Below are positions 1 through 9,768 of a DNA stretch of 64,000 bases, in pieces (the stretch's first letter is position 1; every line of letters starts with the position of its first letter). Location: NCBI GenBank assembly GCA_910583615.1, contig CAJTXP010000020.1:3512-67511 (forward strand), written 5' to 3'. This DNA comes from an uncultured Lachnospiraceae bacterium (GTDB taxonomy: Bacteria; Bacillota; Clostridia; Lachnospirales; Lachnospiraceae). The notes below the pieces were generated by a model. The model was given only the letters and a program-made list of their open reading frames with translations, was not told the DNA's origin and made no database searches. The position numbers were made by a program, and so were the translations under genes.

Positions 1-422
1 GGCGCCTGAAAAATTTCCCGCATAAAGGCAGTCGTCCTTTTTTTCATATGCTCGATACTTTCGCCATTGGGCGGCGTATGATATTTTTCCGGCGCGTTAA
101 AAAAGTCAAGGAAATCAGGATCCGGAATGTTATATGTTTCTTTCAGAACCGTCAATCCCTCATAGTCCCCAAAGCTGATCTCCTTCAGGCCTTCCGCGGG
201 AATGATCTCCAGATCCCTGTCTCCCCGGATGATCTCGGCCGTCTTCCTGGCCCGGATCAGGGGACTGGTATAAATTCGGTCAAACTGCACCTCCTTCAGG
301 CCTTCTGCCGTTCTCCTGGCCAGTTCGACGCCCCGGGCATTCAGCGGAATGTCCGTCACCCCCTGCAGCCGCTTCCCCTTATTGTAATCGGTCTCTCCGT
401 GGCGTACCAGATAAATATTCAT
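1..422 (-). CDS. Histidine phosphatase (phosphoglycerate mutase-like), 3' end cut by window edge
   Basis: The reading frame starts at an ATG at 422 and runs off the left edge. It begins MNIYLVRHGET, with the RHG phosphohistidine motif at residues 7-9 that defines the histidine phosphatase superfamily. A following stretch with YTSPLIRARKTAE is the usual second conserved block. Proteins of this type act as cofactor-dependent phosphoglycerate mutases, alpha-ribazole phosphatases or general phosphatases. Because gpmI at 27.3 kb supplies the glycolytic mutase, this is more likely a phosphatase of unassigned substrate. It lies 37 bases downstream of the DUF4132 gene on the same strand, so it may share that transcript. 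The C-terminal part is not visible. Confidence 0.85.
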   Translation of the reverse strand, partial: MNIYLVRHGETDYNKGKRLQGVTDIPLNARGVELARRTAEGLKEVQFDRIYTSPLIRARKTAEIIRGDRDLEIIPAEGLKEISFGDYEGLTVLKETYNIPDPDFLDFFNAPEKYHTPPNGESIEHMKKRTTAFMREIFQA

Positions 423-459
423 GTTTCATTCTCCTTTTCAAGCTGTGTTTCCTGCTCTT

Positions 460-3400
460 CTATCTTATGTCTCTGCACTCCGGGTAGGAAATCTGTTCCT
501 GTGAAGAGGCTGTCGCCTTCGTAAGCTGCAGTACGATTTCACTGAAATACCGGGGACTGATCTCGCCGAGGCGGTACCGATGCTCTTCCTTCACCGTATC
601 ATAGACGTAGCTGCCTCTCTGTACCGTACCCGCTTTATAGAACTGAACGCCGTATACCGTCACTTCTTCATTCTCGTCTCCTACAAAGCAGCCGGAAAAT
701 TCCAGTTCTACGCCGATCCCGCCGTCTTCCCGGTAAAACGTATAATATCCCCCTGCATCCTGCACGCTTCCCCGATACCAGCCCAGATTCTGAAGCTTTC
801 CGGACAGGGACAGGCCATTGATAAGCTTTCCTCCAAAACGCGTCAGTTCGGTCTGATCCTTCTCTTCCTCAGAGGGACGATAGACCGGCCGCTCCATCTG
901 TTCCATGGGCTGTATCACTTCGTAATCAGAAAGCTGCTCTTTCCATGCGGTCAGATCCTCTTCTTCCAGTTCGATGGGATGTACAAGCCCAATGGTCCCG
1001 GTCTGCGGCAGTTCATATTCCTCCTCGTCTACGGTGTTAAAACTCCCGTCTTCCATATAGCGGAAGGTATCTTTCAGGACTTTTCCCTCATAGAGTCCCC
1101 AGATCAGGCCGATCGCAAACTGGTGCATGACCGGATTTTTTACAAACAGCTCCTTCCACTGTTCCACCTGCCACAGACGTTCTGCGCTCATGACCTGTTC
1201 CAGCCTGAGTTTCTGGTTGGAAACTACCGTTTTCAGCTGTTTTTTCAGAAGCTTATAAGCGTCATTCGCCGCCTTTGCCTTCTCCGGTTCATCCTTTTTT
1301 CCGGGTGACGGCATATTTTTGAGTTTTTTTCCGTTCTCGTCACAGACTTCCAGCTCCAGCGCCGGCGTCAGAAACACTTTGAATTTTCTGGTTCCATAGT
1401 CAAAAACCTGTTCTACCTGTTCATTAAATCCAAGGTTCGGTACAATGCGGTCCTCAAGTTCCGCCTTTGTGATGCCCAGCTGCTTTGCGGCAAAGGACAG
1501 CGCTTCTCCTGCAGCCGTTTTCACCTGGCGGAATTTAAACTTCCGGGAGATCTGGTCCACCAGAAGAAGCGCGGTCGAACTGCCGTTTAATGCCAGTGCT
1601 TTTACAGCTTCCGCCGCCATGGCGCCCCTGGACGCCTTCGGCCATTCCTGAATCTGCGCATGCAGAGTGGGAATAATGGTTTCTCCGCCATGAATGGAAG
1701 CCGCGTAAAGCACCCACTTTTTCTTTGCCTCCGCTCCTGTCTCCATCCATCTTTCAAAGAGAATCTCCATACACTGTGCAAGCTCTTTCGGATTCAGATC
1801 TGCTGCCAGATCTTTTGCCTCCCTGTTTACGCCGGGAATCCCCATATCTGCGTAACACACCAGAATTGCAGCCAGCTGGTCTTCATAAGCCGGCTCTCCG
1901 TCCTGCCTGTGAAGATCCGGAAACGGCTTTTCATACGCCCATGATATTTTCCGCTTCTTCCCTCCCTTCAGAATCTCCTTTATACCTTCTTCCTGTGTCC
2001 GGTCTTTTTTTGCTTCTTCCGAACCGCTCTCCATTCCAAGACACTCCTCCAGAAGTTCTTTTAATTTTCTGCTCTTCTCTTTTGCAAGCGCCGCTTCCAG
2101 TTCTTCTCTGTATGATTCAACGCCCCAGCGCTTCAGAACCAGAACGGCCATTTCCCGTTCCCTGGATTTTCCGGACGTCAGCATCTTAAGGATATCCGGC
2201 TCCCAGTCCCGGATACCTTCATAAACCGCAACCAGAAGCTCGCGCACCTGCCGGCTGGTGTCTACGGCGCAGGACAGCAGCGTCTCTTTATATTCCTGCC
2301 AGTAGATCTCCAGTACGCGGATGCAGAGATAACGGACCATTGCGATTCCTTCTCCTGCCTGTGCAGAAAACTCTGTTCCCCACTGTGCCTTCTTTTTACA
2401 CAGTACGAACACGCATTCATTGATAAAATCCGTCTTGTCTTTTTCAGAATAAAAGCTGTCATGGATACCGACAAGCGCTTCCAGCTGATATGCCGTGGGC
2501 AGATGCTGTTCTTCGAACAGTTCCATCATCTCCCCGATCGTCACCCGATCCGGCTTCTGCCAGGTTTTATGCCAGTAACTGCAGAAATACCTGGCTTTCA
2601 TGCACAGCCCTTCCAGGACCACAGCCCTCTGGTACATCTGTATTTCCTGTCCGTTTTTCTTCAAAGCCTGGATCTTCTGATATTTCCGGGTATCATAGTC
2701 CCATCCGCCGCGCCATTCTTTCACATAGGGATAGAGCGTCTCAAGCTCTGCTTCTCCCAGAAGGTACTGAAGGGCTTCTGTCTGCCCCCTTTTATAACAG
2801 GACGTCAGTTCCTGTGCAATCTTCATGCGGAACTCTCCGGATCCTGCGCTTTCAAGCTCCCGGTACAGCATGGGATTCATCTCCTTTGTCATGGCAAGGA
2901 GATGCTGATATTCTTCCGAAGACACTTTGGCGATGAGCTGCCGGACCACTTCCGGATGATTTCTCACCATTCGCTTCACCGGACTTCCGTACTTGCAGTT
3001 TTTCAGGCACCAGAGCACATACGCTTCCTTCGGCATGGGCATATGCTCCTCCAGCGCCTCAATGTGCCGGAAAAACCAGGACTGTCCGCCGATGCCAAGG
3101 CAGGTATCGAGGACTGTCGTCCGCTTCTGCTCTGCATCCATGGCGATGGCAAGCCTTAAAAACGCCGCGCACCGGCAGGAATGTTCGATTGCCAGAAACG
3201 CCTCTCCTGACAACAGTATAATGAGATAATCCGATACCTGCCTTCCCTGCAGAATCCGAAGGATTTCCTGAGGAAACGGCTGGTCCACAGCGCCTGACTG
3301 TACAAAAGACATGATTTTTTTCATATCTTCCCCGGAAGGCGCAGCTCCTGTAAAAATATGCTCGATGCTGGAGGTCAGACTGGATTCCAGATACTGCGTC

Positions 3401-4008
3401 GTTTTCTGAATCGCTTCCTGCGCCTGCTGTTCCATCCTGCCCCCGGGAAACAGCGCTTTTATAACCCCTCCTGCAGGCTTCTCCGGTCTGGTATAGTGAA
3501 GGGATGCCGCTGCCAGCAGGGATCTGGCATTGCCGCTTTTGTGATAACACAGCTTCATGGCGTCTCTGAGCACCTGCGGAGTCTTCTGTACCAGTCCGGT
3601 CAGCGCGCTTTTAATGCCGTAAGAATTCCATGCGATTCCTTCCGCCCGAATGGCCGCCGCCTGCTCCCTGGTCAGATATTCCAGAATGGTATTGATATTC
3701 CATCCATAGGACACCAGTGCATAATAAGCAGTGGAGCCCCCGACGGCTGCAGTAAAGCGTACAAAACGTCCAAACTCTTCCTTCCGGTTCCGTTTCATAC
3801 AATGACTTGTATATTCCCGGCATTTGCCGGATACCTCTTTCCCAAGTCCTGAAAAATCCTGCGGCTCTGTCCGGCAGAGCAGTTCTCTGTCCTCTTCCTG
3901 ATCCATATCCAGATACTGCTCTGCCAGTCTGTTGTTTTTGTCTGTCAGTTCCAGAAGTTCAAGAACTTCCAGAAGCTTCTGACGGTTGCGTTCTTCACCC
4001 AGATTCAT
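460..4008 (-). CDS. DUF4132 (YehI/MolR-like) protein, last gene of a YehLMPQ-like operon
   Basis: This is a protein of about 1,180 residues. Its C-terminal third carries the DUF4132 pattern: a LEQVMSAERLW-type block followed by WKELFVKNPVMHQFAIGLIWG, then a GLVHPIEL block and a DYEVIQPMEQMERPVY block. E. coli YehI, once called MolR, has the same domain; its biochemical role is unknown. The rest is alpha-helical and looks repeat-like. I chose the ATG at 4008: it follows the SWIM gene stop by 17 bases with a GAGGAGGAG site just upstream, whereas the longer frame begins inside the SWIM gene with no ribosome site. It is the fifth gene of an operon with MoxR, DUF5682, VWA and SWIM proteins, which suggests a client-binding or regulatory role in one machine (inference). 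Confidence 0.85.
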   Translation of the reverse strand: MNLGEERNRQKLLEVLELLELTDKNNRLAEQYLDMDQEEDRELLCRTEPQDFSGLGKEVSGKCREYTSHCMKRNRKEEFGRFVRFTAAVGGSTAYYALVSYGWNINTILEYLTREQAAAIRAEGIAWNSYGIKSALTGLVQKTPQVLRDAMKLCYHKSGNARSLLAAASLHYTRPEKPAGGVIKALFPGGRMEQQAQEAIQKTTQYLESSLTSSIEHIFTGAAPSGEDMKKIMSFVQSGAVDQPFPQEILRILQGRQVSDYLIILLSGEAFLAIEHSCRCAAFLRLAIAMDAEQKRTTVLDTCLGIGGQSWFFRHIEALEEHMPMPKEAYVLWCLKNCKYGSPVKRMVRNHPEVVRQLIAKVSSEEYQHLLAMTKEMNPMLYRELESAGSGEFRMKIAQELTSCYKRGQTEALQYLLGEAELETLYPYVKEWRGGWDYDTRKYQKIQALKKNGQEIQMYQRAVVLEGLCMKARYFCSYWHKTWQKPDRVTIGEMMELFEEQHLPTAYQLEALVGIHDSFYSEKDKTDFINECVFVLCKKKAQWGTEFSAQAGEGIAMVRYLCIRVLEIYWQEYKETLLSCAVDTSRQVRELLVAVYEGIRDWEPDILKMLTSGKSREREMAVLVLKRWGVESYREELEAALAKEKSRKLKELLEECLGMESGSEEAKKDRTQEEGIKEILKGGKKRKISWAYEKPFPDLHRQDGEPAYEDQLAAILVCYADMGIPGVNREAKDLAADLNPKELAQCMEILFERWMETGAEAKKKWVLYAASIHGGETIIPTLHAQIQEWPKASRGAMAAEAVKALALNGSSTALLLVDQISRKFKFRQVKTAAGEALSFAAKQLGITKAELEDRIVPNLGFNEQVEQVFDYGTRKFKVFLTPALELEVCDENGKKLKNMPSPGKKDEPEKAKAANDAYKLLKKQLKTVVSNQKLRLEQVMSAERLWQVEQWKELFVKNPVMHQFAIGLIWGLYEGKVLKDTFRYMEDGSFNTVDEEEYELPQTGTIGLVHPIELEEEDLTAWKEQLSDYEVIQPMEQMERPVYRPSEEEKDQTELTRFGGKLINGLSLSGKLQNLGWYRGSVQDAGGYYTFYREDGGIGVELEFSGCFVGDENEEVTVYGVQFYKAGTVQRGSYVYDTVKEEHRYRLGEISPRYFSEIVLQLTKATASSQEQISYPECRDIR

Positions 4009-4025
4009 ACTCTGCATCTCCTCCT

Positions 4026-6152
4026 CTAAACTTCTGTATCCTGATCCGGCAGTACCTGTCCGGCATCGTACGCCGTGCGCTGCATCAGCAGCGCCATGTC
4101 GCAGGAAAGCTTCTTCCCGCATGCCATAAGATATTGATAAAGCCTGATCTCCGCCTCCAGTACAGGCTCAAGGGAGAATTCCATCTGATGCCTCTGCCCT
4201 TCCAAATGCCTGCTGATGCGTCCAAACTCCGCTCCTGCATGGTGCAGTCCAAGCCGTTCTCCGTCCTGCGCCAGTGCGGACAGCTGCAAAAGCGCGTCCT
4301 CCTGAATCGACGACGCCCCGCTGACAAACAGATCCGTCAAAAGCTGCATGGCCTCTCTTCGGTACTGTTCCATCGTCCGGATCGTCTCCACGGAAGGGAG
4401 CTTTCGCTTTTCCCGGCCTTCTTCCGAAGAAACCGCATCTTTCCGGACCAGACTGTCTTCCATCACATGATCTGCTCCTTCCAGCAGAAACTCGATAGGG
4501 TACAGGCACATCCTGCCCCCCTCGTCCAGATACAGGGAGCCAAAGCAGACAATGGCTTTCTGTCCGCGCTTCCTAAGCCTCTGCTCCAGACGCTCCAGCA
4601 TCTTTATTACCAGCCGTTCCTCTTTCGTATAACGCAGAGAAATGAACAGGCTCCTTCCCTGCCGGTCAAAAAGATTCCAGGAAAACCGCTGTTCCACCGT
4701 ATCAAAATCTGTCTCTCCCCAGCGGACCGCCCCCGCAAGGACAAGCTTCTCCCTTCTGCCCTCCGCCCGGTTCTGCGTCTCCCGGCCGGATTCGTCCTCT
4801 GATTCTCCGAAATTCTGCAAAAGAAGCGTCTCATAATCCCACACGATCATTTCCCGGATTCCTTCTGTTTCCAGATCTCTGGAGCCAAGCGCCTCCCCTT
4901 TGCTCTCCCTGCTTACCGACAGGCGCCCTCCGGAAGCGGCTTTGGCATGGATCAGATCAAACTCCAGATACTGAAGCTGTTCTCTGCTGCAGTTGAGCCC
5001 CCACGGAGCAGGTGCATTCTGAGCGGCTGCAGGAGGCCGCCTTCTGACTCCTTCATAAAACACGGGCCGGGCATCCGTCCATGTATACCACCTCTTCCTG
5101 TCCGGTTCCAGAAAATAGTAGATCTCGCCCTCGTATCCGCCCGCGCTGGAAAACGTTCTTCCGCCCATGCCCAGAAGGTGCAGTTTTCCCACGGGCTCAT
5201 AAGTATCCCGGAAAGTCCCTGCAAGCGCGCGGATCTCCTCCTGTTTTTTCACATGCGTAAGCTCCTGTGCCCGCTGATAGAGCCACAGCAGCCGTCCCAG
5301 AAGCATCCCGCTTCGAAACGCCGCCGATCTTGTGAAATACCGCTGATATTCGGACGCAGCTTCCCGAAGCCGGCTTTCCAGCAAGGGAAGGCCGGCCCGG
5401 TGAGTAATGACCGCCAGTCGTTCCAGACTCCCGGAGATCTCCAGAGACTGCCGGGAAAGCCCGATATACATCTGATGAAGCACAGACTCACAGACGCTTT
5501 TCCCCGCTCTTCTGACCTGTTCTTCCTCCCATGTGTTTTCTTCCTCCCGAAGCCCGGAAAGCTCTTTTAAGCTGATCCGTCCCTTCATGACCTGATAGGC
5601 CAGAACCGCCTGCGCTTTATGGGCGCACAGATCCCTGCTGTGACAGGTACAGCTGGAGTATGCAAACGGCTCCAGAAGCTTCACCGTTGCCTGATCCCAC
5701 GGAAGCTTCACCGTTACCGTCGAGCTCTCTTCCATCTGCGGAACTTCCCCTGCGTTCATATGCGCCAGAAACTGTTCGTATTTCCTGCCTCTAAGAGCCT
5801 GCAAAAGCCGCTTTGCCGGTATCTGAAGGATCTCCTCCAGTGTATGCGGCTCCGCCGTTTCTTTTTCTCCGGATTCCGTATCTTCTGCCATCCTCTGCTT
5901 CAGCCACAGAATCGCAGTCACAATATGCCGGCACATGCTTCTGGACGGACAGGTACAGGTACTCTCTCCCAACGGCATCCGGATCACGCAGGTTTCCTCC
6001 TTCAAAGACACTTCCGCTTCTTCCCCTCTCCAGTCTGCAGCCGGGCTTTCCTGTTCCAGATCTTTGTAGGCGCGCTTCACCGTTCCCCTGTTGCAGAGCC
6101 CCGTCAGATAATCATCATCCGCATGCCCAAGCATTTCCCTGAATGTATCCAT
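4026..6152 (-). CDS. SWIM zinc-finger protein (YehQ-like)
   Basis: The protein has 708 residues and two SWIM-type zinc fingers of the form CxCx5CxH. The first has C66, C68, C74 and H76 (CTCPSRSMCRH); the second has C168, C170, C176 and H178 (CTCHSRDLCAH). SWIM fingers bind DNA or protein partners. The remaining 500 residues have no motif I recognise beyond helical and beta segments. The start has a good GGGAGG site eight bases upstream. The gene sits 23 bases after the VWA gene and 17 bases before the DUF4132 gene, the same set seen in E. coli yehQ/yehP. Role is inferred only from this conserved neighbourhood. Confidence 0.85.
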   Translation of the reverse strand: MDTFREMLGHADDDYLTGLCNRGTVKRAYKDLEQESPAADWRGEEAEVSLKEETCVIRMPLGESTCTCPSRSMCRHIVTAILWLKQRMAEDTESGEKETAEPHTLEEILQIPAKRLLQALRGRKYEQFLAHMNAGEVPQMEESSTVTVKLPWDQATVKLLEPFAYSSCTCHSRDLCAHKAQAVLAYQVMKGRISLKELSGLREEENTWEEEQVRRAGKSVCESVLHQMYIGLSRQSLEISGSLERLAVITHRAGLPLLESRLREAASEYQRYFTRSAAFRSGMLLGRLLWLYQRAQELTHVKKQEEIRALAGTFRDTYEPVGKLHLLGMGGRTFSSAGGYEGEIYYFLEPDRKRWYTWTDARPVFYEGVRRRPPAAAQNAPAPWGLNCSREQLQYLEFDLIHAKAASGGRLSVSRESKGEALGSRDLETEGIREMIVWDYETLLLQNFGESEDESGRETQNRAEGRREKLVLAGAVRWGETDFDTVEQRFSWNLFDRQGRSLFISLRYTKEERLVIKMLERLEQRLRKRGQKAIVCFGSLYLDEGGRMCLYPIEFLLEGADHVMEDSLVRKDAVSSEEGREKRKLPSVETIRTMEQYRREAMQLLTDLFVSGASSIQEDALLQLSALAQDGERLGLHHAGAEFGRISRHLEGQRHQMEFSLEPVLEAEIRLYQYLMACGKKLSCDMALLMQRTAYDAGQVLPDQDTEV

Positions 6153-6175
6153 CTTTGAATCCTCCCTGACTGCAT

Positions 6176-7309
6176 CTATGCATTCATGATCTTTCCCATA
6201 AAATCCCCCAGAGCCTCCGGCGTCATGGCGCCCACATGCGCACCCAGATCCGCAAGTTTCTGCGCAGTATGCCGGTCATAGACCGGATTTGCCTCCATAT
6301 CAAGCGCCGTCAGGCAGATCAGCTTTGCGCCGCTCTCAATGATCCCCCGGCTCACTCCCAGAAGCCCCGACACGCTGCCGCCTTCACACAGATCCGATAC
6401 CAGCACCACCATGGTCCTGTGAGGATTCTCAATCAGCGTTTCGCAGTACTGCAGAGCTCCCGTGATAAAGGTTCCTCCGCCAAGCTGAATGCTCATCAGG
6501 GTTGCTACCGGATCCTCCAGATGACTGCTCAAATCCACTACCTGCGTATCAAAAATCACCAGCTTTGTATCCAGCATGGGAAGTTTCGCAAAGATTCCCG
6601 CCATCACCGCGCTGTGGATCACCGAGTCCAGCATGGAACCGCTCTCATCCACGGCGATCACCACCCGCCACTGACTGTACTTCCGGGTTCTTCCGTTAAA
6701 ATATACCTGTTCCAGCATCAGTCTGTTATTTTCTCTGTCGTAATGCTTCAGATTTCTCCGGATCGTCTTCTGAATGTCCAGATTCCGGATGGAACGGACC
6801 GGACTGCCTGCATTGCGATCGATCCTTCCAAGCAGCGATTTTCTGATGTCCTGATTCAGTTTCTTCGCGATCTCTTCCGCCACCTGCTTCACGATCCGGC
6901 GCGCCGTATCCAGCACGTCTCCCTTCATCATGTGTTTCAGCTGAAGAATCGTCTTTAACAGCTCCTGGTTCGGCTCCAGCTTTTCCAGAACCTCCCGGTC
7001 CGTCAAAAGTTCCGTCATTCCATAGCGGTCCAGCGCATGGCGTTCCAGGATCTCCACGGTTTCTTTCGGAAACAGCTTCCGGATCCGTGTAATCCAGGTG
7101 GCCGCAGTCAGACGGCTCGCCTCCGTTCCGCCCTGCCTGCGGACATCCTCACCCTGCTCTCTGTTATATAGAAAATCCAGCGCTTCCTCCAGATCCATAC
7201 AGGAAATCCCGTTTTCCAGGGACGCTCCTTCCCCAAAACCGATCTGATTTCTGGAATAACTCCCGAGGATCAGACGCCACCGGTTCAACTGGCCGGTATC
7301 TGCATTCAT
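6176..7309 (-). CDS. VWA domain protein (YehP-like), MoxR partner
   Basis: The protein has 377 residues. The C-terminal half is a von Willebrand factor A domain with a complete metal-ion-dependent adhesion site: DESGS at residues 221-225, a threonine in GGGTFITGAL near 280, and the aspartate in VLVSDLCEG at 306. The N-terminal half is helical. VWA proteins commonly act with MoxR AAA+ ATPases to present clients for metal insertion or remodelling, and the MoxR gene is two genes upstream. Its ATG overlaps the stop of the DUF5682 gene (ATGA), so translation is probably coupled. No signal peptide is visible, so it acts in the cytoplasm. Confidence 0.9.
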   Translation of the reverse strand: MNADTGQLNRWRLILGSYSRNQIGFGEGASLENGISCMDLEEALDFLYNREQGEDVRRQGGTEASRLTAATWITRIRKLFPKETVEILERHALDRYGMTELLTDREVLEKLEPNQELLKTILQLKHMMKGDVLDTARRIVKQVAEEIAKKLNQDIRKSLLGRIDRNAGSPVRSIRNLDIQKTIRRNLKHYDRENNRLMLEQVYFNGRTRKYSQWRVVIAVDESGSMLDSVIHSAVMAGIFAKLPMLDTKLVIFDTQVVDLSSHLEDPVATLMSIQLGGGTFITGALQYCETLIENPHRTMVVLVSDLCEGGSVSGLLGVSRGIIESGAKLICLTALDMEANPVYDRHTAQKLADLGAHVGAMTPEALGDFMGKIMNA

Positions 7310-9768
7310 ATCTGGCCGCCTCCTTCTTTCTTCTTTCCTGCCTGCGACGCATATGCATCCAGCGCTTCTCCATACTCGTACTCTTCCAGAGAGACCACCC
7401 GGCCCTGAAGCAGTTCCTGCTTTTTCACCCCGTGAAGCGCCGCTGCTTTCCCGGCGATCCGGTCTGTCTCCAGCGGGGTAAAATATCCGAATGCCTGCCG
7501 AAGCTCCGGAAGAAGCTTCATAAACGCATCCGGGGACAGTTTTTTAATCAGTCCGTCAATCATGCCAAGGAAGCCCTTCCGGACAAACACAAAATCTTTT
7601 GCAGTATAAAACAGCCCCCGGAGAAACGCCGCGCTTTTCATCTGCATCTCGTCGGTTCCCTGAAGATACCCTGCCGCCGTCTGCTGGATCCGTTCATCGT
7701 AACTGCTGTCATATCCGTAAAGCAGTCCCAGTACGGTTCCCTCCACGCCCGGCTGTACATCCGGCTGTCCAAGAAGACGCAGAAAAGCCTCCAGAAGCAC
7801 CTGCCGCAAATGACAGAAACTTCTCCTGCCCGTAATCTGATAGAGAGCCCTGCAGCTTTCCATGCAGGACTGCTGCTGTTCCTCCTTCACCTGCGCCATC
7901 GACGGCAGCAGCTGTACGATCTTCTGAAAACAGACCCCGATCAGCGCTTCCAGCTCCAGGGAATCCTCCACCTCGTACAGTTCCTGGAGTTCATACAGCA
8001 TCTGCAGGTGAGAAAATCCTTCCGTCAAAGAGAAGAAATCCCCGTCTGCCGCCAGGACTTCCCGGATATGTCCCCCCATTCCCGCCTGTTCTTCCAGAAA
8101 TCCCATCAAAAAGCCTCTGGCAAGAAGCCCTGCCGCCTCCTTACTGCTCTCGCTTCCTGCAAAATCCCGGAGCAGGCGTGCGCGGGATGCTTCCGCCACC
8201 GTGCCGCCCAGCATGGACACATCCACCAGAGCAGAAAGCACCTGCCCGGTAAACCGGCAGGTCCATGTCTCCCGGATACGGTTCCTGTCCGTCCGGTTTA
8301 AAAGATCCGCCCCCTTCGTGCGCCTTGCATATCCTGTTCCCAGAAATTCCGTCTGATACAGAAAGCGGCTCATGGCAAGATGCTTCTTTTTCGTAAAGAG
8401 TTCAAGAACCACCTCCTGCTGTTCTGCCGTCTGTATCTTAAGCCTGAATGTTCTGCACTGTTCTTCAAAGTCCACAAGAAGAGGCGGGCGCAGCGCATCC
8501 TTACACAGCTTTCCCACCTGTTTTCCCGTATTCAGTTCCTGCAGGATCCGAAGAGGCCGGTCCGTAGAAGGACTGTATTCTCCCTTTACAAACGAAGACA
8601 GCGCAGCATCCTTAAGTTCATACAGACCCGGCTCCTTTTTCCCCCGAAGCGCCGCCAGTCCTCCTGCCATGGAAAGCGCGCAGATGATATCGTACGACGA
8701 AAGGCTCTCCTTTTTCTGTCTCGCCTGACGTCCCGCGCTCACCAGCTGATGAAGCACTGCAGCCTCATAAGTCCCCTCCGGAGTCTCTTCTTTCTGCAGC
8801 CGATTCCACACCTGCTGATAAAAGCCCGGAGACTGCATACCGCTGGCATACCCGTTCAACGCATCTGCCGCTTCCATGGAATAGGCAAGCGGATAGACGC
8901 CCTGATCCTTCCCGGCCAGTCCATGAAGCCTGACTGGTTTTGCCTGATTTCCGTCGCTCTTCAGAAGTTCCATGATGCCATATGTATGAAAACCGCCCGT
9001 CACCACGAGAATTTTTTTATATTTTCCGGATGCCTGTGCAATCTGCTCCGCCATGTACCGTTCCCGCAGAAGGCAGCCGTCTGCTTCCAGCTCTTCTGTC
9101 GGCGTATGGCTTCTGGAGAGATAGCAGTAAACGCTCATCTGCCGCACAAACTTTTCCGTGGTCAGAAAAAGCCCGCCGATCTCAAAATATTTCTCCCACA
9201 GCTCATCAAAATTCCGAAGTCCCGTCTTCTCGCAGAGCAGCCTGAAATAGCGGCTTCTGCTCAGCAGATAGTCGTCGTTGTAGGTCTGCTTTTCGCTTTC
9301 TGTCCGCAGTCCCCTCTTTTCCCCGGTCCCGATCAGGATCTCCCCATAAGGCAGGTCGATAAATTCCGCATGGATCCCGCGGTCCGCCGCCTCCCGAAGA
9401 GCAATCAGTTCAGGAGAAAAATCCAGAAAGGGATAATAGCATCTATAGTCCTCTTTCTCTTCTCCAAGCAGTCCTTTCCTGTCTTTGTAAAAATAATAAA
9501 GGGCAACCGGGGCCTGCGTCTCCTTATGCGCAAGAACAGGAATCTGATCCTGTGCGTTCTGAGGACCCTCCACCAGAATGCAGTCCGGCCTGCAGATTTC
9601 GATTGCTTTTTTCAGATGCCAGGCACATGCGGGGCTGTGATGGCGGATCGGAAAGTACAGAACCGGACTTTCCGGATCAAAACATTCCGGCGCCGGTATC
9701 TCATTCGTCTTTTCTTCCGTATCAACGCCTAATGCAGATATTTTCTCGCCTCGTAATAACTGTTCCAT
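7306..9768 (-). CDS. DUF5682 protein (YehM-like)
   Basis: The protein has 820 residues. The N-terminal region shows the DUF5682 signature: IRHHSPACAWHL near residue 42, a PDCILVEGP block, ALYYFYKD, YPFLDFSPE and GIHAEFIDLPYG. The paired histidines and the VEGP glutamate recall metal-binding residues of the erythromycin-esterase/TIKI-like folds, but that relation is my inference. The remainder is helical. The gene overlaps the 3' end of the MoxR gene by 40 bases in another frame, and its stop overlaps the VWA start. In E. coli yehM occupies the same place between yehL and yehP. Enzymatic activity is untested. Confidence 0.85.
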   Translation of the reverse strand: MEQLLRGEKISALGVDTEEKTNEIPAPECFDPESPVLYFPIRHHSPACAWHLKKAIEICRPDCILVEGPQNAQDQIPVLAHKETQAPVALYYFYKDRKGLLGEEKEDYRCYYPFLDFSPELIALREAADRGIHAEFIDLPYGEILIGTGEKRGLRTESEKQTYNDDYLLSRSRYFRLLCEKTGLRNFDELWEKYFEIGGLFLTTEKFVRQMSVYCYLSRSHTPTEELEADGCLLRERYMAEQIAQASGKYKKILVVTGGFHTYGIMELLKSDGNQAKPVRLHGLAGKDQGVYPLAYSMEAADALNGYASGMQSPGFYQQVWNRLQKEETPEGTYEAAVLHQLVSAGRQARQKKESLSSYDIICALSMAGGLAALRGKKEPGLYELKDAALSSFVKGEYSPSTDRPLRILQELNTGKQVGKLCKDALRPPLLVDFEEQCRTFRLKIQTAEQQEVVLELFTKKKHLAMSRFLYQTEFLGTGYARRTKGADLLNRTDRNRIRETWTCRFTGQVLSALVDVSMLGGTVAEASRARLLRDFAGSESSKEAAGLLARGFLMGFLEEQAGMGGHIREVLAADGDFFSLTEGFSHLQMLYELQELYEVEDSLELEALIGVCFQKIVQLLPSMAQVKEEQQQSCMESCRALYQITGRRSFCHLRQVLLEAFLRLLGQPDVQPGVEGTVLGLLYGYDSSYDERIQQTAAGYLQGTDEMQMKSAAFLRGLFYTAKDFVFVRKGFLGMIDGLIKKLSPDAFMKLLPELRQAFGYFTPLETDRIAGKAAALHGVKKQELLQGRVVSLEEYEYGEALDAYASQAGKKKEGGGQI

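Noticed and set aside
1..422. Assigning the histidine phosphatase as the glycolytic phosphoglycerate mutase.
   Set aside because: gpmI in the glycolysis cluster provides that activity, and the visible part does not distinguish the subfamily.
8380..9732. A 450-codon open frame on the plus strand, and similar long plus-strand frames at 3807-4802 and 5619-6158.
   Set aside because: They lie antisense to well-supported operon genes, have low-complexity composition with many F, L, R and C, and have no ribosome sites.
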